Shown: positions 44,171-55,884 of the stretch, one piece after another
How the letters are laid out: every line of letters starts with the position of its first letter
Numbering within the stretch: the first letter of the stretch is position 1
From: Cliona cf. orientalis
Taxonomy: Eukaryota > Porifera > Demospongiae > Clionaida > Clionaidae
Direction: 5' to 3'
DNA: 64,000 bases
Assembly: GCA_963930775.1 (NCBI GenBank)
Contig: OZ005689.1
Span: 20,837,262 to 20,901,261, forward strand
The notes under the pieces: model-generated
The model's input: the letters and a program-made list of their open reading frames with translations, nothing else
Database searches by the model: none
Told to the model about the DNA's origin: nothing
Position numbers and translations under genes: made by a program

Positions 44171-46592
44171 TTATACAAAAATTCTTCTTTAATGCCTCTT
44201 GTTAAAGTTCACGGTAGTTGACTTGAACTTGTGTCAGCTGGGCTCTGCTCATCTCATCAAAGAAGCATCGCAACGTTTCTTGATCTTCGGCCGTTGTCTA
44301 AACTTGGTAGAGTAGAAACTTTTACTGAGCGCTATCTACCTCGAGTCCTTCCAACAAGCACCGTTTAAGATTATTCAACTGCAAGTATGCAAGCGTGTAC
44401 GTGATACGGACAGTATGCGGAATTACGTGATTGAACCCGGAAGTCAACGTTCGGACCCCGTTTTCCATAAATCAATGTTTCAGCGAGTCAGCACTTAAAA
44501 CGCTCATAATTCCGTAACGGAAGCAGCTATCAACACAGAACAAAGATCGATGGATAGATCGCGAGCAGCGCTTCAGCCTCATATCAAATAATGCAATTTT
44601 TTTTTGGTGCGAAGTGCCCCCTTTCCTCAAATCCGGTCACATATACATACCTGAGAATGGATAGCAGGAGAGGAAGACTGCATATGAAGTAAATCTGTAT
44701 GTGCGTGTGCATACATACATACATGCATGTATGCATGTGTGAAGATATTCCAACATAGACATACACATGCACATGCACAATTTCATTGCAATTTATGACC
44801 CTCACCTTACAGCTTCAAACGACTCCCAGCCCCAGGCACAACGGTCCAACAGCAACCGCATACCTGCAATTATTAGTAAGAGTGTGTGTGTTGAGTAGAG
44901 AGCTATGCTTATGTCAGTAATTTCTAACTACAGACTGGTCGACACAAGCAAGTCCCATTACAGTTACTGAATGGTCGAAACAAGCAGGTCCACAAGTACC
45001 ACTACCACATGATCCCTTAGGACTTTTTTCTCTCTTTTTTGACAACAGTCTGGTAAGCCATATTGTGGATGAGACCAACAGGTATGCTGAGCAATCACTT
45101 TAAGGCACAGGTAAAGAGTGGTCTACCAATGCAGAAGAGATCAGGGCATACTTTGGCTTTATGATACTCACGGGTATCAATAGGCTACCAGAGATCAGGG
45201 ATTACTGGTGTAACAGAGTACCTGCACTACTCTCCAATTGCTGACAGAATCACTAGGGATCGATTTGAGCAAATCACTCGATATTTGCACTTTGCAGATA
45301 ATGATACCCTGCCAGCGAGAGGAGAAGGTTATTCTAGGGTCCAAAAAGTAGACCCTGTCATCTCTACTATACTCTCAAAGAGAATTTTCGAGTGGTATAC
45401 TACCCCAACCGTGAAGTAAATATCGACGAGGCCATGATCCCATTCAAAGGTCGGTCCTCCATGAAACAGTACGTACCCCTAAAACCAGTCAAGCGTGGTT
45501 TCAAGGTGTGAGCAATGGCCGATTCTTTGAATGGGTACCTTTACGATTTCAACGTATATACTGGGGCCAGTGGGGGTGATAGAGAGACAGGATTGGGGGG
45601 AAAGGTTGTGTTACAGTTAGCGGAGTCAATCAAAGGTGACAATTATCACCTATACTTTGATAACTACTTCTCAATAAGTCTGCTATCAAAGCTTTTGGAA
45701 GATGGTACATATGCATGTGGAACCATACGTACCAATCGGAAGCAGTATCCCACCGAGATCAGTGATGAGGCCAAACAATCAGTCCACCTTCCGCCAGTGT
45801 GGTAACATCGTAGCGACTGCCTGAAAGGATAATAAAGTAGTGAATGTGGTATCCACACTAGCTAGTCCTACTGACATTACCTCAGTAAATAGACATCAGA
45901 AGGATGGGACAAGGGTGGCAGTTGAGTGCCCCTTGTGTATAGCCCTGTACAACCAGTACATGGGGGGGTGTTGATGTGGGGGATCAGCTAAGGGGGTACT
46001 ATTATGTCCTTCTGAAATGTACCAAGAACTACAAGTATATATTTTGATTCTTGGTTGACGTGTCCATCACGAATGCCTTCATCCTGTACTCGTTTGATGT
46101 TCAGACAGGAACTCCGATGACACACACAGTTCAGGATGAAGTTAGCTGAGCAGCTGATAGGGACCTATAGGTCAAGAAAGCGTATAGGCCGACCACGGAA
46201 ACGCCCTTGCCCAACCTCCAACCCCAACCCCACCAGTCAAACCATTCACTTACCTACTCACTCCAGCAGTAGTGTACGTTGTGTGTACTGCAGGCAGGTA
46301 CGCTCCCCTCCACGTCGGAAGCACACAGTGTGGGTTTATGCTGACTGTGATGGCAGCCCTCCACTTTGCCTCACAGGCAGAAATGATGGCAGTGACTGCT
46401 TTAGACGCTGGCACCAGCAGTAGACTTTAGCTCATGTACTCATATTATCTGTATGATTACAAAGACTTACTTTAGAAACCCTTTTTTGTGTCAACTGTAC
46501 AAGTCACGTCTATTTTGTCTCAACCATGCATACCAAGTCAATAAACTTTTTGCATGTACATCAGACAAGATCCTAGCTTATGTCGTCTTCCA

Positions 46593-46672
46593 AAGCCTTT
46601 CGCTTGAAGCCAACGCTTCTATTAGTGACGCCAAAAGCGTCCACAAAGTGTTAGCTTCAAGCGAAAAGCTTA
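46593..46672. other. Inverted repeat with 28-base stem
   Basis: CCTTTCGCTTGAAGCCAAC pairs with GTTAGCTTCAAGCGAAAAG around a loop of about 25 bases. Position just after the piggyBac coding end suggests a subterminal repeat of that element. Confidence 0.7.
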
Positions 46673-46952
46673 GGAAGCTCATAGTCCCTAGGTTATTGTA
46701 TACTAAATACTCATGCATGAATTAGTTTAGACTTACCAGGTAGCGCTTCGAAGTTGATGATGGTTAGGGCTGCTGAAGATATACTACTAACATCGTAGAA
46801 GCTTAGTGCTGTACAGATTCTCCTTCGCAGTCAATCTTTCAAGAAGTACAAGTGTCACAAAACATGGACCTTCACCCCTCCATTAATCCGCTCGCGTTGT
46901 GTAAAAAAGTCAGGCGGGGCGGGGCGGGCGGAATAATACGTGTAGGCCCTAA

Positions 46953-47507
46953 GGCCAAACAAACTTAATTACTAGTTTCTCAGGCTTTCAAATTTCAAAA
47001 CCCATGCGGGAGGCGGCTTTTTATTTTATTTTTTAATGAAAAATGGGCGTGGCGATAGTGACCACGCCCATTTTCGCTAGTCCTTGCGCGTGGTTGACAC
47101 GCAAGCTAGTGCTGAAATACAAGTATTAAAGTCCAACCAGAGAGAATATCTAGCCTAACAATCAAGTTTAGCTTTCTCTTTAGTAGAGAAAAGTTTTATC
47201 AGTCGTACTAACCTTGTAAGATGACAAGATTTAGCCTGCACCAGATGACGTCATCATCTTTGAAGAAAATAGCTAGCTAGATGCTGGCTAAATACCACTT
47301 TCACGGAGACTTCAGTTGTGAGATGTCAACTAAACTGTCTCGAGATGCCAGAAAACAGTTAGTTTCATGAACTCTTTACCAATTTTTGTCTGTTAATTAA
47401 ATTAATTAGCACGTGACTGCTCACGTGAAAAATAAATAAAAAAGTCTTGCTTTCTCAAAATTTGATGCGGGCGGGCCTGAGAAACTATTAATTAACTTTG
47501 CTTGGCC
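46953..47507. mobile_element. Harbinger-like MITE inside a piggyBac end
   Basis: Ends GGCCAAACAAACTTAATTAC and its complement (33 bp, few mismatches through GTTTCTCAGGC), flanked by TAA on both sides. A 3-bp TAA duplication and GG-starting ends fit PIF/Harbinger. Removing it rejoins GGCCCTAAAGGG, the right end of the piggyBac element. Confidence 0.85.
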
Positions 47508-47516
47508 TAAAGGGTT

Positions 47517-50463
47517 TTAATGTAGGGGGGAAGCTTAGGATTGGAGTCGTCGCCAAACGTGTAATGGAACATGGGGAGGAACTCTTTTGGAACTATGGCT
47601 TTGATAGAAAGAATGGAGAGCTCCCTCCTTGGTTCACAGGAAAACCCAATCCTCAGGCTGAAAGTACATCCCCACCTCCCTCAATAATCCCTCCTGCCAG
47701 TGACTCCACCACCCAGCAGCAGCACTCTGGAACAACTTCGTCCGTTGTTCCTTCACCATCAAGGACAAAGCTATATGGGAGGAGTGAAGTCATATGCATG
47801 GTACCAGGATGTGGACAGCGGGTGAAGAAGATTTAGAATCACCTGTACCAAACCAAGCAGCAAAACGATTTAGAAAATGAGTATGTTTATTACAAACTAG
47901 TTATGCAAAATCCGGAAGGGTCTGGGTTTGGGACCTGAGGGCTATGTTAATTATTTAGCATTGCAGAGAAAGATTAGGACTACTATATCGCCCTCTCACA
48001 TGCGGCAGAACCCAAGATCCCCAGTGCATCCAACGTAAAGAAGACTTCGGTTTCCATTGAGGAGAAACTTACGGATGGGGCCACACTGAACCAACAAACC
48101 CTTACGATCAGGTCCATTGGGAGACAGATGTATGGGTCAACACTCTCAATGGGCACCCACTCCCTCCAATCCTCTGAGTTAACAGGGTTTTGTGAGTAAG
48201 TAGATATTAATGTGGTTCCACTTCAATGAGACAGTCCATTGTTTAGTATCAACATGATATGCAGATACCTTCAGGGAGATGAAGGAGGGAGGAAGAGTGC
48301 AACTATTGCAAAAGAAATGGCTAAGGATGTCTCCAAGTTTATATACTTCATTGATAAAGACAATGTAAGACATTTATATACTTTAAAGTTGATACATAGT
48401 ATGCATCTAGCTACACTTTATATATACACACAACTAGATCGATTTTAAACATGTTACTAAGGCAGACAACATCGCAAAGTACCTCAAGGAATTGTGAACC
48501 TTAAACATTGGGCCCAGTGGACAGGCAACGAAACTCCAAACGCTCATCATGGCATCGATTATGTCATGTCCCGTATTCCTGAATCTGGAGCCTCAGATGA
48601 GGATAGAGAGGTAGCCCACTCCTCCACAATAACACGACACAAAGTGCAAGGATGGAAGAAAAGCATAACCCGGGAGAAGTTGGCACATGCTGTGCGGAAG
48701 GAGTACGTCAGCGAGAACCTCCAATCTCCAGCGGAAGTTCACACTTTTCTCAAAAGTGATGAGGTTAAAAGAAAGATGGAGGAACTAGCAGATGGACAGG
48801 AAGCAGATGCTGAATCAACCTTGAGAAGGTATATTAGAGGAGTAAAGTAAATCTTAATCTGTTTTGAATCCTACAATATAGCTAGGTAATATTCAAACTG
48901 TTCTAATACACCTTAATCCGCTAATGCTGTATTATGCCGTGCATACAAATGCTCACCGCCAGGATAGAGTTCTGAACATGACAGTTGGTGAAGTAAGAAA
49001 GTCGACAGTGTTCATGAAAGGTTTCACAACTTTCCATATGATTTCTGTGTGGGAAAACACAAAGGTGACGGAAGGATTGGGCAAGGTGGTGCTGCCAGAA
49101 TGGGTTTTTGCCCTGCTGAAGAAGTATAATATATCGAAGTTTAAAGTTGGATGTGCAAATGAAGACCTGGTATTCATCTCCAGCTCAGGTGAACAGATTG
49201 CACATGATTCGGGAGAGATAGAGCAACTATCCTCACAATTTGGAAAGAAGGTAGAGGATAATACCTAAATGTAGCATTAGTGACCGTATTATTAGAGTAC
49301 CTTACTCTCGCGAAAGAGGGCTCACTAAAAACGTACTTAAAAACTGAGCCTAGCTAGCTTTATGTCATGTATAGATAGCATGGGTAACTTACCTGGGTGC
49401 TCTTTCGCGTATACCGTAGTCTCCCGGGCAAGCGCCCACTCCCGGGTAAGCGCCCAGGTAACTGTTTTGCCCAGTCGAATGGTAAGCGCCCACTCCCGGG
49501 TAAGCGCCCAGGTAGGCTGCGCCTAGATCAACATGGCAAGCGCCCATCAAGATAAAATTTACAAGATCACTGCCTCTACACAGCAATATCAAACATATAA
49601 CAATGTCTAACATCTAACACAGTCTATGGGTCCGAAGATCACTTCATTCGAGAATAAATCCTGAGGGATCTCGAGGACGGCGACGTTGAAGCCAATCACT
49701 GGGAGGGTGCTGGTGAAGATGACGATATCGACGATCTCGATCCCTTCTCTGATTCAAATGACTGGCTAACTTTCTCTGGCAGCTTGTGTAGTTTAAACCT
49801 TTCTCCTTTTATGCATCTCATGGAACATAGTATACCTGCATGTAGTCGCTTCCTGGCAAAAATGCGAAGCGTGCGCTCTATATAGAGCGCTTACCACGAG
49901 TCTAGCTTACTGCCACGCCCACAAAACTGGCCCCGCATATTTCGATTTTTGCACATGGTAAGCACCCAGTACACCAGGTAAGTGCCCAGTATGGCGAAAT
50001 CAGCATTTTATGGTAGAGTGCCCATGGGCGCTTACCCGGGAGACTACAGTAAATGCGATACTGATACCTCGAATGTCGGCCCACCCCCAATATTGGCCCA
50101 GTGTAAGGTGCACCGCCCATTAATTTATAAATGTATGCATAAATTCATGCAGATATCCAGTACACCCACTGCACACCAAACAGCAGCTGCTAACCAGGAT
50201 GAAAGTGAGATACCCAAGGCCCAAACCGGTAACACTGAGAGCAGCAGCAGTGATGATCGCGAGGGAGTGGTGGCAGAGGAACCACCGAATAAAAGGAGAA
50301 AGGGGCTATTCTCAACAGAAGAAAGTGATCTCATAGTGACGTATTTTGATCTCAGGACAGCACTCAAGGCGCCAAGTATGGAGGAGTGCCGTGAGTTCCT
50401 GCGAACAGATGGAAAAGACATGGCAGATGACTGGACAGGGAAGAACATTCAGGACAAAGTATA
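47517..50463 (+). pseudogene. SET-domain/tyrosine-recombinase gene, copy 1
   Basis: It starts inside a SET domain cut by a piggyBac end: GKLRIGVVAKRVMEHGEELF then WNYGFDRK, the C-terminal motif of KMT5A-like SET domains. A zinc-finger-like CMVPGCGQRVKK follows. Then come exons 47967-48193, 48265-48364 (YLQGDEGGRKSATIAKEMAK), about 48463-48850 and about 48922-49268. The last has HRQDRVLNMTVGEV, VVLPEWVFALLKKY and EDLVFISSSGEQIAH, which resemble the catalytic domain of Crypton-like tyrosine recombinases. After a MITE, FSTEESDLIVTYFDL, MEECREFLRT and GKNIQDKV form the C-terminal DNA-binding-like part. A TGA at 48496, a frameshift near 48550 and a TAG at 47834 break it. Confidence 0.65.
49414..50049. 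mobile_element. TA-flanked MITE with acidic ORF
   Basis: Ends CCGTAGTCTCCCGGG(C)AAGC and the complement of the same, flanked by TA. Several copies of GGTAAGCGCCCA inside. The inverted partner locus (about 53500) has CGCGTATAAATGCG, the empty site. The middle holds a 60-codon acidic stretch (DLEDGDVEANHWEGAGEDDD), perhaps a remnant of a parent transposase. Confidence 0.9.
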
Positions 50464-50469
50464 GTCTCT

Positions 50470-50930
50470 ATGGTTTGTCTATGAAAAGAATAAAATAATG
50501 ATCAATAATTATTGCCCATGGTAAAATCAATACACAACTCCTGTAGGAAGGGGTAATTACGGCGATTTTCCTGTAATTTTGTCCAAGGGTGCGGAGACTT
50601 TGAACTTTATGGGTATCAAACCCCCTATTATTATTATTATTGATTTCATAAACACTCCACCATATGTGCAGCATAAAATTAAGTATAAAGGTAATAAGTA
50701 AAGAAAGAAAATGGAATATTAAGCTGTACAGATAGAGATTATTATCTTGAGAGTTCTCATCTGGTGCAGGTCTGATGTCTCGAATGGTGATGTACTGTAT
50801 GCCAACCTGCTCCAGGTTGTGCTTCTGTACGCACTTGACTTTATCCTGTTCCACTTTTTGCTGATGTCGACAGCAGTGCTGGAAAGCTTGTCCTTGCTCA
50901 TAAATGGGGGTAGTGGGGCTGGACAATCAT
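50470..50930. repeat. Duplicated block, partner of 52430-52870
   Basis: The first part (to about 50650, including the ATT microsatellite) is the inverse of 52435-52620. The second part (50765-50910) matches 52693-52810 in direct orientation. On the minus strand the second part reads IYEQGQAFQHCCRHQQKVEQ, a frame conserved in both copies with a 6-bp length difference, so it may have been coding. Confidence 0.75.
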
Positions 50931-50970
50931 AGGTGCATAATGATTGGACGACCGACCACGCCCTTAAACA

Positions 50971-51633
50971 TGTGACCGGATTTGGGAAAACCCTCCGTAT
51001 GGGATCCGCGCGCGATTCGCGCAATGCGCGTTTTTAGTAGCTCAGGTCCAAATTTGTCAAAGTCCAGATTTTGTCATATATATGTCGAACAACCCTTCTA
51101 ACTGTTACCGTCTTCTACGGAGGCTAGTCGTGCTATACGAAGGCGAAATAAGCCTTCATTTTGACCCACCTAGTCGGCACAGCCACCATACACGGAGCCC
51201 GTTGCTATGGGCGGTAATTAGAATTCTCTACCTAGATACAGCTAGATTCATCGATCTACTGTATGTTCGCTCACCTTTTTAGCTTCTTGGGCATCTAAGA
51301 ACAATCGGCTGTCGTCAACAACGAAATTCAACTCTTGCTTGATCTTTACGTTCATTTCGAATGACTCCGCCCAGGTCCATTTAATTGATTTCCGGGTCAC
51401 GCGTAGTATGCGGAAACGTCATACGCGTGCATAGCAACGCCTTTAGACCGTAATTTCTCGATTATTGGGGGTGTGGCGCGATCACAAACAAAGCGCTGTA
51501 TCTCCACAACGAAGCACGCGATCGGCCTAAGACTTGAACGCGGGTTAGCTCTATGCTAGAGCTTATCAACCATGCATGAAACTCAATTTTCTGAAAAAAT
51601 CCCATACGGAGGGTTTTCCCAAATCCGGTCACA
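50971..51633. mobile_element. TGTGACCGG MITE, copy 3
   Basis: Ends TGTGACCGGATTTGGGAAAA and its complement. TA follows the right end; the left flank is CA. Located between the arms of the inverted duplication. Confidence 0.93.
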
Positions 51634-51726
51634 TATGTCCACGGGTGTATAGCGTGTTTTATTTGTATACAACCACTGAATATCACTGATGAAAACGAAC
51701 ATTAAATTAATATTTTAACACAAACT

Positions 51727-52030
51727 TTATAACATACAATGCCTTCTTTTTCTACGTTTACTAAAAATATCAGTTAAGTTCACAGTAAATTTTTTTGTTC
51801 CCGAAAATGGTCTCCGGATCTGTATATTCTTGCTCTTGTAGTTGAGCTTTCAGCTCTTCCTCGTGGCACCAACGTGGCAATGGAAGCATACACTCTACAG
51901 CCTGTTCACAGTCTGCTTTTAAGTAGGATGGCGATACCGTTTTGATGTTCGCCTCCGCTTTGAACAGCACCATACTAATAAGTTCTTCAACCTCTTCATC
52001 AATATCGTCACGTTTAGCTATGTCCAACAA
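51727..52030 (-). CDS. Short ORF ending in an INCENP IN-box-like sequence
   Basis: The ORF starts MLDIAKRDDIDEEVEELIS and reaches LPRWCHEEELKAQLQEQEYT, then DPETIFG. After a run of seven A the frame gives a stop four residues on, but the next frame continues VNLTDIFSKRRKRR. W...L...Q...P-x-x-IFG...L-x-DIF is the pattern of the INCENP IN-box, which binds and activates Aurora B/C kinase at the C terminus of INCENP. Normal INCENP is far longer. This is either the last exon of a gene, a fragment, or a mini-protein with a one-base shift in the A run. An acceptor-like ACATAG lies just before CTAAACG at about 52018. A further copy of the very end lies inverted at 52355-52430. Confidence 0.5.
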
Positions 52031-52193
52031 TTATAACCTCGCTCCCCTCCAAGTATGGCGTGAGAATGTGTACCAGGCACAGGGACCATCGACCTTCATT
52101 CCTATTCAGAGAATTGCAAACCTCTTCGTATTTTGTGAAGAGGATGCAGAGGAAATGATTGTCCCCTCATTTCTAGATCATGTTCATGACTAA
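52018..52193 (+). other. Possible plus-strand exon
   Basis: NNYNLAPLQVWRENVYQAQG and FIPIQRIANLFVFCEE, then a stop. The composition is coding-like and similar tails with V/I-P-x-x-R-I occur at the ends of transposon proteins I know from sponges and cnidarians, but I cannot name the family. Confidence 0.35.
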
Positions 52194-52429
52194 TAGTTCC
52201 ATTTTGTATTATAGCAACTAAAAATGGTCTCAGCTCAGTAATAAACTTGATACATATAATAATTATATACAGTGATTCATAATACGAATGTATATAGCAT
52301 ACAGTAATATTATAATAAATAATTATTATTCAAGTCCAACTTCTGCAGTGAACATGCATATCTTGAACGAAAAATTTACTTTGAACTTAAGTGATATTTT
52401 TAGTAAAGGTAGAAAAAGAAGGCGTTTAT

Positions 52430-52870
52430 CAAATCAATAATAATAATAATAATGGGGGGTTTGATACCCATACAGTTCAGTCTCCGCACCCTTGGACAAA
52501 ATTACAGGAAAATCCCCATAAATACCCCTTCTACAGGAGCTACAGGAGCTGTGTATTGATTTTGCCATGGGCAATCATTATTGATCATTATTTTACTCTT
52601 TTCATAGACAAACCATAGAGACTATAGCTAATAAATCCTGCTACCATATGTCAATCCCGGGGATCGTGATATCCCCCTGTAAATATCATTCGAAATGGTG
52701 ATGTACTGTATGCCAAACTGCTCCTGGTTGTGCTTCTGTACGCACTTGACTTTATCCTGTTCCACTTTTTGCCGACAGCAGCGCTGGAAAGCTTGTCCTT
52801 GCTCATAAATGTCTTTGTTTTTGTTCGCTCTCTTCCTGCCTTTTGAATCGGGGATGGTCATCAATTAGAA
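52430..52870. repeat. Duplicated block, partner of 50470-50930
   Basis: Carries an ATA microsatellite, GGGGGGTTTGATACCCATA and the minus-strand frame IYEQGQAFQRCCRQKVEQDK. The function of that frame is unknown. Confidence 0.75.
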
Positions 52871-53756
52871 TCTCTGTACACAACAATTTCACTCATGCAT
52901 GTCCCTCCCTCACTATATCCCCAAGTGCTCCGCTACCAACTATGTATACATTATTTAACTTTTGCTATTTAAAGTATGCAATCTGTCTAAAAATTGAAAT
53001 GGACATGACATTAAAGTTTTGAATAATAGGGGTAACTCATTGTAGCTAGGTCAATTGAAGCTTTTAAATAAGCTTGCAGCTTTGTCCTGAATGTTCTTTC
53101 CTGTCCGGTCATCTGCCATGTCCTTTCCATGTGTTCGCAGGAACTCACGGCACTCTCCCATACTTGGCGGCCTGGATGCTGTGCTGAGATTAAAATACGT
53201 CACTATGAGGTCACTTTCTTCAGTTTAGAATAGCCTCTTTCTCCTTTTCTTCGGTGGTTCCTCGGCCACCACTATCATCACTGCTGCTGATCTCAGTGTT
53301 AACGGTTTGGGTCTTGAGTGTCTCAGTTTCATCCTTGGTTAGCAGCTGCTGTTGTTTGGTGTGCAGTGGGTGTACTGGATATCTGCATGAATTTATGCAT
53401 ACATTTATAAAATTAATGGGCGGTGCACCTTACATTGGGCCAACATTGGGGGTGGGCCGACATTTGAGGTATCAGTATCGCATTTATACGCGAAAGAGCA
53501 CCCAGGTAAGTTGCCCACGCTATCATAAAGCTAGCTAGGCTTAGTTTTTAAGTACATTTTTAGTGGGCCCTCTTTCGTGAGAGTACGGTACTCTAATAAT
53601 ACTGTCACTAATGCTACGTTTAGGTATTATCCTCTACCTTCTTTCCAAACTGAGGATAGTTGCTCTATCTCTCCCAAAATATGTGCAATCCATTCATCTG
53701 AGCTGGAGACGAATACCAGGTCTTCATTTGCACATCCAACTTTAAACTTCGGTATC

Positions 53757-55131
53757 ATAGAGTTGGTAGACTCTTTAACTAGGGATGGCTCGGATATGCC
53801 ATATATGTAATACATTAAATACCCAAAAAATCTCAAAATAGGTAATTTTGTGAAATTTCTAAGTGTGAAAATCAGAATCTCCAGCAGATTGTGCATCTAA
53901 CAAGACCAAGATCATTCATCAAAACAATTGTACACGTCAGAACCAGACGTTAAAAAAATAGGCCATTAATTTTGTCAATCTTTCTTCTTTCTTTATTTTT
54001 CATTATCAGGGCTAACTCAAGACTGCCTCCACCGCTCATCTTTCTTTGAGTATAAATCCACTCTATTTTGTAGCACGCAGTGCAGTGGCACGCTAGTTTG
54101 GCATTATCTCCCCAGTTACGTAATAGTGGGTGTGTACGGCGCATTATCGAATGTGTGTGTCTAATACGCCATTTTGTGATATAATGCGCATGCTCGGAAT
54201 ATGTTGCCATGGTGAAGTCATGTGACAGCGCCTGGCCCTAGGCGCTTGGCGCTAGGCGAGCTAGCTATTACTACATCGCTAGCGCGTGCAACGGTGCATT
54301 GGGCCGATCATGGATATGGAAGTTCAAGGCTCGAAGAGCGGTAAGGCGCTAGGTATAGGCGAGCTACTCGCTAGCGCTTGCAGCACTAGTGCTATGCTGG
54401 ATCAGTCATAGATATGAAGGAACAAGGCTCGAGCAGCGGTATTAAAACGTACTCAAAACGTAGTACAGATCATAAATTATGCCGGGTAGCTAGCTGCTGC
54501 CAACAGTAAAACAGAACTTGGTTTTCTCCCTAAGCAGAAAAGTCTCATCACTACTTGAGCCGCCTAAAGCAGCCTTCTTTGTTTTCCTCTTCATCGTCAT
54601 CATAATATTAATATTATGAATGCAAGTTAATGAGGGGCGTGGCAAAGAATTTTGCGCACCTCCCATCTTCAGAATTTATGAGCAAACCATGTAAGATGGC
54701 ATTGATAAATTACACTAAGTGCAATAAAAAAGAACAGAAACAAGTATAAAAACAACTGAATAAACTTGAAGAATGAAGTAGGGATGGCAGGATCAAAAAG
54801 CACACAAATAAGAGATAATCACATCTACTATACATCCTTATGCTTGCTTTTTGAGGGGTGCAAAAATAGCCTGTAATAACTATGATGCGATTGAATCAAA
54901 ACTGATAAACAACCATCGTGACAACTAGGAAACAACCTGCATGAATGTCTCCCACATACCGCACTCAACACGTCAACCATGATTAATAGGTGCACAACAG
55001 TCGAGAGAAGCAAGCGTAGGGATGTATAGTAGATGTGATAATCTCGTTTGTGTACTTTTTGATCCTGCCATCCCTACTTTATTATTCAATTTTATTCAAT
55101 TGTTTTTATACTTGTATACTTGTTCAGCAGG
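53757..55131. mobile_element. 1.4-kb insertion in recombinase exon, with inner palindromic MITE
   Basis: Relative to copy 1 the recombinase exon is interrupted between KKY and SKFKVG. The left end is the CATAGAGT repeat also found at 9841. The right part (54730-55131) is a palindrome: CAAGTATAAAAACAA...GTAGGGATGGCAGGATCAAA and its complement, arms about 100 bp. The relation of the two parts is unclear; there may be two insertions. Confidence 0.6.
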
Positions 55132-55884
55132 GCAAAAACCCATTCTGGCAGCACCACTTTGCCCAATCCTTGCGTCACCTTCGTGTTTTCCCACACAAAT
55201 CATACGGAAAGTTGTGAAACCTATCATGAAGACTGTCGACTTTTTTACTTCACCAACTGTCATGTTCAGAACTCTATCCTGGCGTTGGGCATTTGTATGC
55301 ACGGCATAACACATCAGGAACCTGCATTAGCGGATTAGGATGTATTAAAACAGTTTGAATATTACCTATATTGTAGAATTCAAAACAGATTAAGATTTAA
55401 TTTACTCCTCTTATATACCTCCACAAGGTTGATTCAGCTTCTGCTTCTTGTCCATCTGCTAGTTCCTCCATCTTTCTTTGAACCTCATCACTGCGGAGAA
55501 ATGTGTGAACTTCTGCTGGAGATTGGAGGTTCTCGCTGATGTACTCCTTCCGCACAGCATGTGCCAACTTCTCCCGGGATATGCTTTTCTTCCATCGTGT
55601 CGTGTCATTGTGGTGGAGTGGGCTACCTCTCTATCCTCATCTGAGGCTCCAGATTCTGGAATATGGGACATGACATAATCGATTGCTGTGATGAGCGTTT
55701 GGAGTTTCGTTGCCTGTCCGCTGGGCGCGAAGTTTAAGGTTCGCAATTCCTTGAGGTACTTTGCGATGTTATCTGCCTTAGTAACATGTTTAAGATCGAT
55801 CTAGTTATGTGTGTATATAATATTATATTAAAGCTAGATGCATACTATGTATCAACTTTAAAGTATATAAATATCCTGCGTTGT

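Larger units (their letters stand above)
39014..44641 (+). mobile_element. 5.6-kb TIR element with DUF7869-type gene
   Basis: Ends TGTGACCGGATTTGAG then AAAAGGGGGCACTT at the left, and the complement with few changes at the right, about 32 bp. TA lies on both outer sides. The element sits inside a piggyBac transposase gene, so its limits can be checked against uninterrupted copies. It contains one gene in the same orientation as the left end and, within that gene's intron, a pogo-like MITE and a tRNA-like SINE fragment. The first 14 bases of its ends are shared with three short MITEs in the window. Confidence 0.82.
38468..46422 (+). pseudogene. piggyBac-like transposase, decayed and split
   Basis: Exon 1 (38468-38609) is acidic: NLDSGDFDDLMVEGSDDDLD. 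A second short exon begins near 38667. After the 5.6-kb insertion the core resumes at about 44990: GLFSLFFDNSL, VNIDEAMIPFKGRSS, LYFDNYFSIS, YNQYMGG and a shifted VD-x-GDQL. The cysteine-rich end is RCVYC...VYADCDG...LCLTG...CFRRWH, to about 46422. Unlike the copy at 28-30 kb the first catalytic Asp (IDEAM) is present. Multiple stops and at least three frameshifts make this an old copy. Confidence 0.85.
38225..47520 (+). mobile_element. piggyBac-like element, heavily interrupted
   Basis: The left end is TTAA followed by CCCTTTAGGGCC. The right end reads GGCCC...TAAAGGG and TTTTAA once an inserted MITE (46953-47507) is set aside. A transposase gene with the same orientation lies between, split by the 5.6-kb element at 39014-44641. 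TTAA targets are the rule for piggyBac. The sequence flanking the right TTAA is SET-gene sequence (compare 57280), but the left flank is not, so the pairing of these two ends is less certain than the identity of each. Confidence 0.72.

Noticed and set aside
54220-54450. CpG-rich repeat with GCGCTAGGCGAGCTA as a promoter island
   Set aside because: Only a local two-copy duplication with no gene start beside it.
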